The notes: generated from the sequence alone by a model not told the origin. Shown: positions 41,425 to 52,183, counted from the first letter of the stretch. The stretch: 64,000 nt of DNA from Eulemur rufifrons (GCF_041146395.1 NC_090997.1:35691501-35755500); one strand, 5' to 3'. Translations and numbers: made by a program.

Positions 41425-42470
41425 GAAATCATTCATTCAACAAATATTTGTTGCATACACCACCTTAATGTCAGCACTGTGGTTGCTGCTGGACACACAA
41501 GAGCGAACAAAATAAATGTGGTGCCTGCACTATGGAAACTTGCCATCCAGCAGGGAAGGAAAACATTGAGTAAGGAATTACTAGTATGATAAAAGGCAAG
41601 TGGTACTAATGCACATTGCAAGGGTCTTGAACTTTGGAAGCAACAAGAAAAGTGTCCCAAAGAAAGTGATATTACAGCAGCAAATTAAAGGATGAGCAGA
41701 GCTTGGCCAAATGGAGATAGAGAGTTTTCCAGATAAAGGAGAGAGTGAAGGCTCAGAATTAAGAAAGGGTAGGGCAGGAAGTCCACTATAGTTGGTGAAA
41801 ATCAACTGAGGAGATAAGTGAGGCATCACATGTCAAAAAATAGGGAGAGCCCAAGTCCCTGCTGGCACATGAGTCTTGATAAGGTTTCTGGACTAGACAT
41901 CATGAAAAGATTTTAAGGAATGCAGTGATGTGACTAGGCTTGCATTCTTAATAATCATTTTGGCTGCTATGCTGTGAGAAAAATGGATTGGAAGGAGGTA
42001 AGAGTGGATAGAAGAGATCAGATAGAAGACTCCTGAATAATCAAGACACAACAATGAAGCCTAAAGGAAGAGAAAGGCGGTGGTAATACAGAGAAGTAAA
42101 CAGTTGAAAGATGCTTAGGAGATAGGATCAAAAATAGTAATTGACAGGATGTGGGAGGTGAGGGATAGTCACGTTAATTCCCAGGATTTAGGTTAAGCAA
42201 TTGAAAGGATGGTTGAGCCACTCACAAAGACAGAAAACACTTACAGAAAGGCTAGTGTCGGAAGGAGGGTATGGGATGTCACATTGTTCATATCAAATTT
42301 GAAATGCCTGTAAAACATCCAACTGGAGATGTACCAAAGCAGTTGAATATATATGTCTAAAGGCTCAGCTGAAGGGACTAAACTAGAAATACAGTTGTCA
42401 GCTTAAAGATGATGTCCAAAGCTATAGAGAGGAGAAAACAGTTTTTGTCCCAGCTGGTCAAATGACTCAC
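41425..42470 (-). repeat. Old L2-type 3' end (antisense) joined to an unassigned repeat
   Basis: 41,425-41,560 has CATTCATTCAACAAATATTT and the antisense L2 end order. 41,650-42,470 carries TTTTGGCTGCTATGCTGTGA, ATGTGGGAGGTGAGGGATAG and TTTGAAATGCCTGTAAAACA then TCCAACTGGAGATG, a pattern repeated at 45.5-46.4 kb and common in mammals; I do not name the family. Confidence 0.5.
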
Positions 42471-42564
42471 CCAAAGAATATGTTTAAAATAAATATTTTC
42501 TTTTACCTCCATCTCTAACACACTGAGTGAGAATCTCTAGATGGTAGTTTGGTTCCTTATCAGT

Positions 42565-42725
42565 ACTTTATAACCTGAGGAGCTTTTAAAAATTCTTATC
42601 ATCAGTCCTCACCCCAGTCCAATTAATCAGGATTTAGGAGGGTGGGATTCAGCCATGAGTATTTTGTAGAGTTCCCCAGGTGATTCCAGTGTGTATGCAA
42701 GGTTCAGAACTATCAGTTCAGGGAT
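42565..42725 (+). mobile_element. MER5A-like hAT fragment
   Basis: GAGCTTTTAAAAATTCTTAT, CAGTCCTCACCCCAGTCCAA, TAATCAGGATTTAGGAGGGT, and TTCCCCAGGTGATTCCAGTG follow the MER5A order. Confidence 0.65.
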
Positions 42726-42779
42726 ATGGCTGGTAATCTATATAATTGTGAAAGCTTCCATATTACACAATGATCAGAA

Positions 42780-43115
42780 CCGAGCCTCACACTTTCAGCC
42801 ACACTTCACTCAGGTCTTTGCTCAAAGAAGCATTTCCTGACCACTCTACCTGAACTGGCACACATACCATGCACACCCAGCATTCTCTATGCTCCTACCT
42901 GCTATATTTTCCTTCATAACATTTACCACCCTCTGACTATATGCTTTGCCTATTTATTTATTGTCCATTTCCCACTGTAAAAATGTGATCCCTATAAGGG
43001 AAGAGACTTTGCCTATGTTTTCCTACATTCACTATAGAACCCCAGCACCATTTTAACAGAACCTAGCACTTATTAAATGCTTAATGCATTTAATATTTGT
43101 GGAAGGAAGGAATGA
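42780..43115 (+). mobile_element. L2 LINE, 3' end
   Basis: CAGGTCTTTGCTCAAAGAAG, CATTTCCTGACCACTCTACC, TATTTATTTATTGTCCATTT, CAGCACCATTTTAACAGAAC and ATTAAATGCTTAATGCATTT match the L2 3' end in sense. 43,115-44,770 shows no gene or clear repeat. Confidence 0.75.
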
Positions 43116-44775
43116 AAAGAGACCCAGAGTTCAAAGAGTAGAGATGCTTTTTTTGTTGAAACAGGAGGAAAGGATGTGTTCAGATGCAGGTGGTTTTGTA
43201 CCCTGTGTAGAAAGGTGAAGTTCCAATTTAGCTTCTCATTCCTATATGAAATAACCACTTTGATGAGAAGTAGCATGAAATTTCCTGATCAGGATGAGGT
43301 ACAGGATTGGAATTTGGAAATTTTTGAAAATAGTTAAGAATAGGAGGAGTCTAATTACTGAGAAGTGTTGACAGGAAAGTTCAGGTTGGTCATCATGGAT
43401 TTATCGACAGAAAATCTTCCCCGATGGATAATTTTCTTCAACTGTGATCAGTATCTGGGTACACTCATGGAGATTGCAACGAGTTGAGATAATCTGGAGT
43501 TAGGGTTTCAACACCTACATGTGAAAGAAGAATAAATGAGTACAGGAGTTTGGCTTATGTGGGTAATGAGATATTAAATGGGACTTTTCCTTTTGACTCT
43601 ATTGGACAAATGGCTATAAAGATGAAACAACCATTACATATCACCCACATTCTAAAGAAAGCCTTAAAGCACATTCCCACAGGACCCTTGAGATTTGGCA
43701 CTCCACTGCCCCCAAGTAGCCTATATTTGCAAAAGACTGAAAATCAACAAGAATCCACTAAAGCAGGCAATTGTTGTAGGACAGAAAGTTATGACTTTTA
43801 TCCTCCATTATAGAAAGAGTGTTTCAAACCCTCATGCAAATGAACCATGTGAAAGAGGCTCTCAGAGAATCACTCACAGAGATTGAGGCATGCTACTCCA
43901 CATGTGGATATCTATTACATGTGGAGATATCTATTAGACTTGCTCACCTAACTTACATGCCTATATGCTTGAATGGGGAAAAATAACTGGGACACAGCAA
44001 GGCAAAGAGAAGGATCATTTGTGGAGGCAGACTCCTTTCATTTGGCTTAACAAGGATGCTTAGTCTCCTGTGATCCAATGGATACTTAAAATGTAGCAAG
44101 ACTTGAATCACCTTGCTGGAATCCCTCTTAAGAGGACTTTAGGCAAGGGAAGAGGACCTTAGTAGCAAATAGCTGTGAAGTGTTCCATCGGAGCAAAAGC
44201 TGAGTGGGTATTGGAAGAGGTCATTTTGAAAATAAACGGACAGTGAACACGGCCCCTTAAGGCCCCTGAAAAACATAGCAGGTACCCCATGAGAGCAGCA
44301 GCATTTGGACGCCTGCCGTATAGTAAGCAGTGACATCCAAGAGAGGATTCTAGTGGCACAGGTTAAATGGAGAAAACCTTAACTTTCTCTTCCTCAGTCC
44401 TCTTCCCCTACCTGCACCCTGGGGAAACTGGAGTAAAAGAGCTGATATACCATCTCTGCAGTCCAAGTACTACATCAAAGATCTGGCTTTAAGGTAGAAA
44501 GGAAAACAGACACTAAACTGGATTTGAGATTACAGTTTTCAATTGGATTAAATTGGATTGGAATGAATTGGAATATTAATGCTTGAAATAGTCCAAAAGA
44601 AATGGGACCTGTCTAAAGTATGATAAAGGACAGAAAAAGAATATTCACAGAACATAACTGAAGTCAGTGGCTATAGAACAGAACTAGTTTTGTACTCCCT
44701 TAGAGTTAAGGCTTTTCAGTAAACAGTATGTTACCAGGACATGGAATCCAAGCTGGACGAGAAAGGAAGTGAAGA

Positions 44776-44846
44776 TGAGAAGTTGATGGATAGAAGTTGA
44801 TGATGGATAGAAGTTGATGGATAGAAGTTGATGATGAGAAGTTGAT
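44776..44846 (+). repeat. Short tandem repeat, AGAAGTTGAT core
   Basis: Five exact copies of AGAAGTTGAT at 44,778, 44,792, 44,809, 44,823 and 44,837, i.e. spacing 14, 17, 14, 14 nt, with GGAT or GATG linkers. A local minisatellite. Confidence 0.95.
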
Positions 44847-45339
44847 TGAGAGAACAAAGAATCAGCACATTGAATGTCATGATGAAGCTGAAGAACAGTT
44901 GCATTGAGGGTATTAGTGTAGATAAGCTAGAAGTCCCAGACAAGAGCAGTGTCTAAATCAGTGATTTCAAAGTACTGGCAGTTTGTAATGAATTCAAGTC
45001 CAAGTTAAGACCTCGGAGAGACAGAGTAGCTGAGGTTGAGTAAAAGAAAAGTTTGGCACATAAGAAGGTCATATAATTAAGGTTGTTGGATTTGTCGTCC
45101 AATATTAATGCTAAAATCTCCCCAGAAGATGGCAGATATTGAGGTGGAGGAAAGCACTGAGGGCCACGTACAAAAGCCTTAACTGAATGGGATGGAGTGC
45201 CCGCCAAGTAAACAGGTTATAGTGATGGGGAGTTAGGTATGAGCCTCCAACGATAAAAGCTTTTTGTAGGAGAAGGAAGAATTATTAGTTGGAAACAGTG
45301 CTGAGGAGTGAGGAGGACGTGTTCCCACCTATCAAGTCT

Positions 45340-46450
45340 GGGAGGCTTAAACAGTCTCTGCAGTGTTTTCAGGGTCAAGTCAGGAGGTGCTGAAGTTGTT
45401 CACTGAAGAGGCTCAAGATTTGGGTGAGTTTGTTAATATCAGAATGGGAATTCCAGATGGTCCAGTAGAAGAGTTGGTGAGAGAGGAGGAATAAGGAATT
45501 GGCAGGCAGAGTCAAGATTTGCAGTGAAATCAGTATGCCACTTGAAGATCAGTGAGTAGGAGACATGACATGATCAGGTTTAGATTTTAGACAAATTATT
45601 TTGGCAGCTGTGTGGGAGACTTTTTTTTTTTTAGAGGATTCAAGGCTACAAGAAGGGAGACCATTTAAGGCACTGTTAATTATAGTTATGACAAGAAATC
45701 CCAAGTGTCTGAAATTGAGTGGTAACAAACAATAAGATTATTAAGATATACATCGGCTAGACTTGACTGATTGGATGTGAGACATGAAGGAAGAGTTTGC
45801 AATGACTCTCAAATTTCTAGCCTGAGTAACTTGGTGGTTGATAGGGTCAATGGAGGAAAATCATATTTATGGGGAGATACGTTCAGATCTGGACATTGTA
45901 TCAAAGACTAAAGCCTTGAGCTGACCTTCAGTAGTCATTTGCCTTCTTATGTAGCAATAGAGTAGCTGATTTCAGTGGGGCACATGGCCACTGAAATAAA
46001 GATCACATTTCCCACTTCCCTTATAGCTATATACAGCCATATGATCAAGTTCTGGGCTGATGGTATATAATACAAATTGTGTTTGCAACTTCTAGGAAGT
46101 ATTCGTAAAAGGAGGGGTCTTTTCTTCACCACTTGCTCCTTCCTGCTGGGGAATATGGACATAATACTAACCACTTTGGATCATAAGCTTAATTTGGCCA
46201 TGGAAACCACAAAAAGCAGAGCAGCAATGTAGAAAGAGCCTGAGTCCTTGACTTCACAAACATGAGAAATAAAGAAATTTCTACTTCTTTAAGCCACTGC
46301 TATTTTGTAGGTTTCTATTACTCTCAGCTGAACCTAAGCCTAATAAATGCCAAATGTGTTAAGTTTGAGGTGTCTATGGAACTTCAGGGAGAGATACAGT
46401 ACAGTTGGATATACCAATATGGAACTTGGCAAAGAGATCAGAGTTGGAGA
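45340..46450 (-). repeat. Second copy of the 41.6-42.5 kb repeat, interrupted
   Basis: 45,560-45,640 (TTTTGGCAGCTGTGTGGGAG), 45,770-45,900 (TTGGATGTGAGACATGAAGG; CTAGCCTGAGTAACTTGGTG) and 46,350-46,440 (AAGTTTGAGGTGTCTATGGA; AGTTGGATATACCAATATGG) follow the same order as the first copy. The block 45,930-46,345 between them belongs to another repeat. Family not named. Confidence 0.45.
45930..46345 (+). repeat. Inserted medium-reiterated repeat, family not assigned
   Basis: Interrupts the repeat around it. Ends with ATGAGAAATAAAGAAATTTC, TTTAAGCCACTGCTATTTTG, and TTCTATTACTCTCAGCTGAA plus CCTAAGCCTAATAA, a tail common among old mammalian repeats. 46,450-48,610 to the right shows no gene and no clear repeat. 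Confidence 0.45.
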
Positions 46451-48614
46451 CAGGCAACACAGGTCATTCCCTGAAAGCAAGTCCATGTGATTTTTTTCTC
46501 CAATAGCCTTCAGCAGCATAATCTAAGAGTGAAAAAGTTAATGAATGTTTGCTTAGATAGATATTCATATCTAAATCCATTTCTAAACACAAATATATAT
46601 AACTTAAGGATCAATATTTCTTTGAATTTAAAAAAATTGCCTTTGAAAATAAAAGAGTTACCACAGCAATTCTTCATATAATTGGCTCGTTTTTATAAAG
46701 TGGACCACATTAGGACAATATAATCAAAATGCCTTTAATTATGGGGAAATTATGTCTAAAACTAAATGATAAAGACTTCCATGTGCCAAATGCAGTGCAA
46801 TAGATATATTGAATAATAAATATTTAGAAACAATTATATTGACTTTATTTGTTCAAAAAATAAAATGTAAATTTGAGCAGCTATACAGGCAGCATAATTC
46901 TTCATTGACCCAAAAATAATGCTCACATATTTGAGAAAATATACTTGCAACCTTCTGTTAAATTTGCTAAATTGTTAATTTTGTTGTACAAAATATTCTA
47001 TAAAAATACTCAGAAATTAGGATCTATGTAAACGTTATTTGTAAATTTTGAAAACTTTCCCACTGTAGACTTCATTAGAAGTTACAACCTCTTCCCACAT
47101 TTATTTCAGGCTATTTTCATTAAAAATAAGAGCCCCAGCTCCAAATATAAATTACACATAATGAATTTCTTATAATGCTTCCAAATTGAAAGGGCTAGAA
47201 AGAATGTTTCCAGTTTTTCTACATTCCCTTCAAAAAAAGTTTGAATAAATAAACCAGCACTTATATGTTTGATTTTCTGGAATTTTACCATGAGTTGTAA
47301 AAGCCAGACTATCTGGCCTCTTCCCCCCATAGTTTAGTCAGTATGTGCTCAATCAAGGATTACAAAAATAATTTTAACATACAATTCAGCAAACATAATG
47401 AAGAAGTAAATATACTGTTAAAATAAAAAACACGTCATGTATCTCAGCTGGTTATTAATGTTGGGCTTATCCCCTAATTAGGATTACCCTGGCCCCCAGT
47501 CCCCTCCAAGCATAGACTAGGAGGCAGTGAATCAAGGCATTATCAAGATCACGACTCAAACCCACATCTAGCCAGTGAGAGAAGGTGCAATTTCTTTGTG
47601 CCTCAAATCCATGTGGCCCTGAAACCCCACTGGATCAGGGACATGAAGACCTATCCATCTTTAGGCTCCTGATACACAGGATGTTCATTGAAGAGTATCA
47701 AAAACCCAATTGCATCAGAAGGTAATCAAACTAAATTGATAGAACTTTGAGGTTTGAAAGCTCCTGCCCAGAGACTAAGTGGAGTGGGATGGGACAATCT
47801 GGGCATAAACTAGGCTAAGAACCACAAGACCTGGAGTCCTAGTCTTGTTCTAATGCTAATTAGCACAGTCCGTTTCTTCTTACATAAAGCAAAAGAGTTG
47901 GACTAGGATAGTCGCAGTGGTCTCTTCCATCTTTAAAAGTGTGCACATTGGGAATTACAAGCGAATGCTATGAGTTTAGCAATTGACTTGAAGCCTCCTA
48001 AATGCAATGCATTCATGTTATCGTCTATTCCTTTTGATCTTGTTCTCCAGAAAGTATTCAGATTATTATTAATTCAAATGTTTTGCTTTGTGGAAAACTT
48101 TCTATCACTACTCCTCTCTCTTCAATTTATGTTGGTTCTTTTCAAACCAACATTTACATCGTTTTCTTTGATTTTTAGAATGGTTTTATTGCATTTGTAA
48201 GTGGAGAAGGAAGGTATCACTAAATGTAAAAATTTCCGTTAAGGAATTTTCCCTTTTGCAATTAAACACACTAGTGGGTAAAGTATGGTATAGGAAAGTG
48301 GTTAAATGCATAGGAAATCATGTGGGTTGTTAGAGATTATTTGGTTGTTTGGGGTCTCCTAGGATACTTAGTTGTTTTTCCACCAACCCACACATCCTCT
48401 ATATTCCTAATAAAGCATTTGGAATCTGCTGGGCTTTTTAAGGCTCTCACCACTCTCTTTCTATGACTTCACCATATCATTAAAAATCTAAAGTTATTTA
48501 GCATAATTTAACAGTATTAGCAAGATTTGTAACCGTATCCAAGGATATGAACTTGTTTGTTGTAACAACCGCCTGAGCAGTCCAAAAGGCCCTTCAAAGA
48601 AAAAAACATACAAT

Positions 48615-49476
48615 GTCGAATTTTCAGTAGTTTTATTGAAAAATGCCTCTTTTGTTTCAGAAATAAATAATATAAGGCAGTGAAATTCACAATCTGCAGT
48701 TAAAATATAAAAGCAGCAATTCTATGTTCATAGTCTTGCAAACATTTTCCAACTGCTTTTGATAACTAAGAAACATTATGTTCTGAAAAAAAAAAGTTCA
48801 TACTAAATATACAACACAAACATGCAATTCCATCTCTGCAGAATAATCTGCAACTTGGCATAAATGTTAGTTTGTCTACAACAAGGAGGTTTAAAGCAAT
48901 ATGGAACTGTATCCAGTCGATGCACTAACTTAAGCTACATGGCTTAAGGTTTGTGGTTGCTAAAGATGTATAAGAGCATCCTATGCACTAATGTATAACA
49001 GAGATAGAAGAGGAAGATAAATAATTGCAATGGAGTTGATGGTTCCCTCCTTTCTGGTTTCAAGAAGGGAATTACTTGAATCATGGTGTAACTGAATTGC
49101 AAATAAGCATAAGAAAAGATAAACTGCTCTCTCGAAATATACAGTAGCTCTGGGTTCCAGGACTTACTGCCTAATAGTTTCACTGAGGCCGCCCACTGTG
49201 CTAACTAAAGGCACATGGCATGTTCTCTCCTTGCAGCTTTTATGAACAAAGTATTTTGCAAGCATTTCAAGGGCAAAGGCAAAAATGTCTACAGACTGCG
49301 TGCTGCGAGCTAGGCTTCCTGCAGAAACAAGGTTCCCTACAGTCAGAAAGGGTACTCTTGGATGAAGCAACGCCGGAAGAAACATCACAGAAAAGACGTA
49401 CACTGCGCTATCTGACCTGTAAATGAGAATTGCAACACCTCCCCCCAGCCTTGCGGCTCGGCGCCGGGTCTCGGGT
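48615..49476 (-). other. COL12A1: COL12A1 long-form 3' UTR
   Basis: Sequence from the long-form TGA to the AATAAA at 48,632-48,637, about 860 nt. The first part (to about 49,440) is GC-rich, the rest ordinary AT-rich UTR sequence. I recognise no transposon inside it. No other AATAAA on the gene strand was seen in this stretch. Confidence 0.65.
48632..48637 (-). terminator. polyA signal of long COL12A1 form
   Basis: AATAAA on the gene strand (gene-strand context TTCAATAAAACTACTG), followed about 20-30 nt later by a T/GT-rich downstream element (TTGTATGTTTTTTTC). This signal-plus-element pair marks the likely end of the gene; cleavage is expected near 48,615. Confidence 0.65.
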
Positions 49477-49656
49477 TCACTGCCCCGGGCCGCGGGGTAG
49501 GGCGCGCCGCCAGCGCACGTGGGGAGGAGGCTCCTCTGCAGGCTCGTCGGCGCCGTAGTCCTCGTACTCCGCCGTCCGCTCGGGCTCCACCGGCACGATG
49601 AAGGGCTCGCGCTCAGGCAGGTAGGCCCCGCCCTCGGGCACGTACGGCTCTGTCCG
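49443..49656. other. CpG-dense, GC-rich patch over last coding exon
   Basis: About 30 CpG dinucleotides in roughly 215 bp by eye, in a window where CpG is otherwise very rare. It matches the long-form coding exon almost exactly and stops abruptly on both sides. It could be a small intragenic CpG island or just high-GC coding sequence. No promoter features were recognised. Confidence 0.75.
49477..49649 (-). CDS. COL12A1: COL12A1 long-NC1 terminal exon, coding part
   Basis: Joined in phase 1 to the exon at 52,013-52,183 it gives GAG (Glu), then [20 protein letters not shown], an acidic middle with [18 protein letters not shown], a basic end [13 protein letters not shown], and TGA at 49,477-49,479. 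This is the long NC1 variant. The acidic-then-basic layout fits what is known of collagen XII long NC1, whose basic end has been linked to heparin binding. Tyrosines in EYEDYG sit in an acidic setting suited to tyrosine sulphation (inference). The acceptor ends in GAATCGGACAG with a poor pyrimidine tract, weaker than that of the short terminal exon, so inclusion of the long form probably needs help. The DNA is very GC- and CpG-rich, unlike all other exons here. Confidence 0.87.
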
Positions 49657-49836
49657 ATTCAACATTACAGTTATGGCATGATTTGGAAGGCACACACACA
49701 GCAAAACTAAATCATCACCCGAGGTGACGGCACTCCAGTCTTAATCTCCTAACTATAAATAGATAAGTTACAATGTCCTGATTACTTCTATTTTGCAGAG
49801 AGAATTTGGTAAGAATCAAATAATGAAATGGCACTT

Positions 49837-49841
<5 letters not shown>

Positions 49842-49868
<27 letters not shown>
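49842..49868 (+). repeat. Poly(A) tract, 27 nt
   Basis: Pure run of about 27 A on the plus strand (poly T on the gene strand) about 200 bp upstream of the long-form terminal exon. I see no Alu or L1 body attached to it. Confidence 0.8.
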
Positions 49869-50055
49869 CAACCTTCAAAGATCCAGCAGTAAATACAATC
49901 ATTGCACAAATACCTGGGAGGGGTCCGGGACTGGGCCAAAGAACTGTAAACACAGTACCTAGGTAGGATTTTCACAAATCCCCAAGTAACTGTTCATGAC
50001 TTCAAACTCCTCAATTCAAAGAACAACTTGGAAAGCTGAGGAGGTCAGGGGAAGT

Positions 50056-50061
50056 TTTATT
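50056..50061 (-). terminator. Possible distal polyA signal, short COL12A1 form
   Basis: AATAAA on the gene strand about 800 nt after the short-form stop, followed by GTTGTTCTTTG within about 45 nt. It lies between the two terminal exons and could give a longer short-form UTR. Confidence 0.3.
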
Positions 50062-50468
50062 GGCTCCTAGAAACTGAACTCTGGAGGTGAAAAGCAACTA
50101 TCACCAGGTAATATACAGTACATGACATTTTCTGTGGCTGTCCCTCACACAGACTGAATTATATAGCTGGTGAGTGAGGAACACCAGTGACTACAGCAAC
50201 ACAGGAAGAAAAGGTGATTTTAAACTTTGGCTTGAAAATTGCAATTACAAAACCCAAACGAGAGTACACGTACAAAATAATAATAATAATAAAAAGACAC
50301 ATGCCCTGAATCAGACACATTGCTAACAAGCAAGAGATGAGGAGATTCCATTCAGTGTTATTCCGGCATAGAGCAAGCAGCAGGCTTTGATGCAGAAGCT
50401 TATTGTAGGATTGTTAAGTAATTTTAGTGGACAGGATCACATACAAATCATTTACAAGCCACAATTAG

Positions 50469-50474
50469 TTTATT
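50469..50474 (-). terminator. Candidate polyA signal, short COL12A1 form
   Basis: AATAAA on the gene strand about 390 nt after the short-form stop, followed within 10-40 nt by GT-rich sequence. This is the preferred signal for the short form. Competing AATAAA copies are at 50,549-50,554 and 50,056-50,061. Confidence 0.45.
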
Positions 50475-50548
50475 ATTTACATAAGACATTTCTCTTTAAC
50501 CAGGTTAATTGTTTTTCTTAAATGGCATGATCTCCGCTGGTTAGTAGT

Positions 50549-50554
50549 TTTATT
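50549..50554 (-). terminator. Alternative candidate polyA signal, short COL12A1 form
   Basis: AATAAA on the gene strand about 310 nt after the short-form stop. The following sequence is less GT-rich than at 50,469. Confidence 0.3.
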
Positions 50555-50861
50555 GTGCACCTCTTTCACGACTGAGGCTCCCCATGGCTTTGTCTTTGAA
50601 CTTTTTTTAAAAAAATGTTTTTCTACATTATTACTGAAATGCATCAGGCTTATAAACTGACACCACTGCTTTTTTTTTTTTCATTCAAGTTAGTATAAAG
50701 AGTCTCCACCCTCCTTTGTGATGTCGACCCGGTTCGTTAACCATATCTGTGGTGAGATTTCCATACAGACTCATTTTCTAATAAGCACGTGCGCAAACAT
50801 CTCAGAAACAGGATTTTCATGTATTCAAACTGTAAGCAGCACTGGCGACTTAGAAAATTTG

Positions 50862-50872
50862 TTAGCCGGAAC
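50862..50872 (-). CDS. COL12A1: COL12A1 short-NC1 terminal exon, coding part (alternative)
   Basis: On the gene strand an acceptor CCTGTTTCAG is followed by GT TCC GGC TAA. Joined in phase 1 to the preceding exon this gives ...GQGYPGSG and a stop. Collagen XII is known to occur with short and long NC1 domains made by alternative splicing, and a GYPGSG end is what I recall for the short form. The exon begins 1,140 bp after the shared donor and 1,212 bp before the long-form coding exon ends (gene strand order: shared exon, short terminal exon, long terminal exon). Too short to appear in an ORF search; found by scanning for an in-phase stop behind an acceptor. Confidence 0.8.
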
Positions 50873-51597
50873 CTGAAACAGGTCAAAGATGATAGTTTTT
50901 AAAAGTTGAATTACTATGTAAAAAAAAATATATACACATCCATCTACGTATGTAATGGTTAAAGTATATATACATATATATCCATATATTTTCAGTTATT
51001 CACACGTGCCATAAGGCAGTGGCAATTTAAATTTATTTTATAAAGAATTAAATTGTAATTTTGTGAATGAGTTGCATGAGAAATACACATTAAGATTTGC
51101 TATTACTTTTGGTCATATGTAAGTATGCACATAAATATATAGATATATACATATTTAGATATTCAACTACTCATGCACTATTTGCAAGTAGCAAACCATA
51201 TCAAACAGCAGTATCATTTTTAAAACTTGCAAGATGCTTGAGGGTGCACTAATGAAATGGTCACCATTGACTACAGCATGGCTTTCTTATTTCCAGATCA
51301 GCATATCCCCCAGTACTCACATCCCACAAAATCAGGCATAGGAGACATCTGCCTTCTATGATTGTCAAACACTGGAATTTCATTAACAATTCTTTCTAAA
51401 AAAACGATTAAGTCCCAGATTTTATAAGTGTGAATTCCATGGCCTATGTGGGACAGTTAATTATGTTCGGTGGTCTGTACCATGTTATCAAATAGTTTAC
51501 CCTCAAATTAGATTCCCAGAACAATTTTTTTAATATATGTTCTTGGCATTCTACAACTGTATTCAACAAATCCCTGTTCTCAACCTTTAGGTAAGAC

Positions 51598-51720
51598 AAG
51601 AAAAGAGGAGAAGAGAGGAGAGGAGGGGAAGGGAGGGGAGGGGAGAGGAGAGGGGAGGGAAAAAGGGAAAAGGGAAAAAAGGGAAAAGGGAAAGGAAGGG
51701 AAGGAAAGGAAAGAGAAAAG
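51598..51720 (+). repeat. 123-nt uninterrupted purine tract with G4 motif
   Basis: Every base from 51,598 to 51,720 is A or G. Inside, 51,625-51,643 reads GGGGAAGGGAGGGGAGGGG, a canonical four-run G-quadruplex motif on the strand that serves as template for COL12A1. The tract lies in the intron between the last shared exon and the short terminal exon. Confidence 0.95.
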
Positions 51721-52012
51721 TCAACTGGTAGCATTCTTTGAAACCCTAAAAGAAATAGAGAGGTTTATGATGCGATTTGGTAAACAAAGAAATATGGATA
51801 AAAAAAGAAAATAATTAATTAAATCTTAGTGAAATAATAATGTTTTGTGCTTTGGAAGAGAGTATTATTATTACATAATCAAAACAGAACAGAAAGAGTT
51901 GATATCTTCAAGAAATCCTCAAATCAACCTTCCTTCAATCCTAGGGAACTTCATTTCCACAAAGGTTCTTTACCTCAGGTGAATCTGGCTTCCTACAATG
52001 GCAGCAACATAC

Positions 52013-52183
52013 CTGGATAGCCTTGCCCGTTGTATGGGATGCTGGCACACTGGGACGAATCACAGTATCCAGGAGGACCTGGGGGTCCTCGGATACCTGA
52101 GTTTCCGGGACGACCAGGAGGACCGGGGGGACCTCTTGAACCTGTAGACCCTGGTGGACCTGTTCTGGATTCTCCTTGTGGAC
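52013..52183 (-). CDS. COL12A1: COL12A1 exon, end of COL1 and start of NC1 (171 nt)
   Basis: Phase 1 in and out. Gly-X-Y triplets GPQGES, then RT (an interruption), then [19 protein letters not shown] onwards to [10 protein letters not shown], where the helix ends. Next comes [18 protein letters not shown]. The two cysteines spaced by four residues at the COL1/NC1 border are the FACIT hallmark and hold the three chains together. The acceptor is TCCACACTAG and the donor GTATGTTG. From here the transcript can splice to the short terminal exon at 50,872 or skip it to the long terminal exon at 49,649; both keep frame. Confidence 0.94.

Larger units (their letters stand above)
50450..50861 (-). 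other. COL12A1: COL12A1 short-form 3' UTR (extent uncertain)
   Basis: Sequence after the TAA of the short terminal exon. On the gene strand AATAAA hexamers occur at 50,549-50,554 and 50,469-50,474; the latter is followed by a GT-rich stretch (TTGTGGCTTGTAAATG), the better match to a downstream element. A third AATAAA lies at 50,056-50,061, so the UTR could be longer. The true end cannot be decided from sequence alone. Confidence 0.5.

Noticed and set aside
46450..48610. Possible further COL12A1 exons or a downstream gene
   Set aside because: No Gly-X-Y coding, no paired splice sites in phase and no similarity to a known protein seen between the polyA signal and 46 kb.
49519..49710. Plus-strand frame opposite the long NC1 exon
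   Set aside because: GC-rich shadow of the COL12A1 last exon; no domain and no splice signals.
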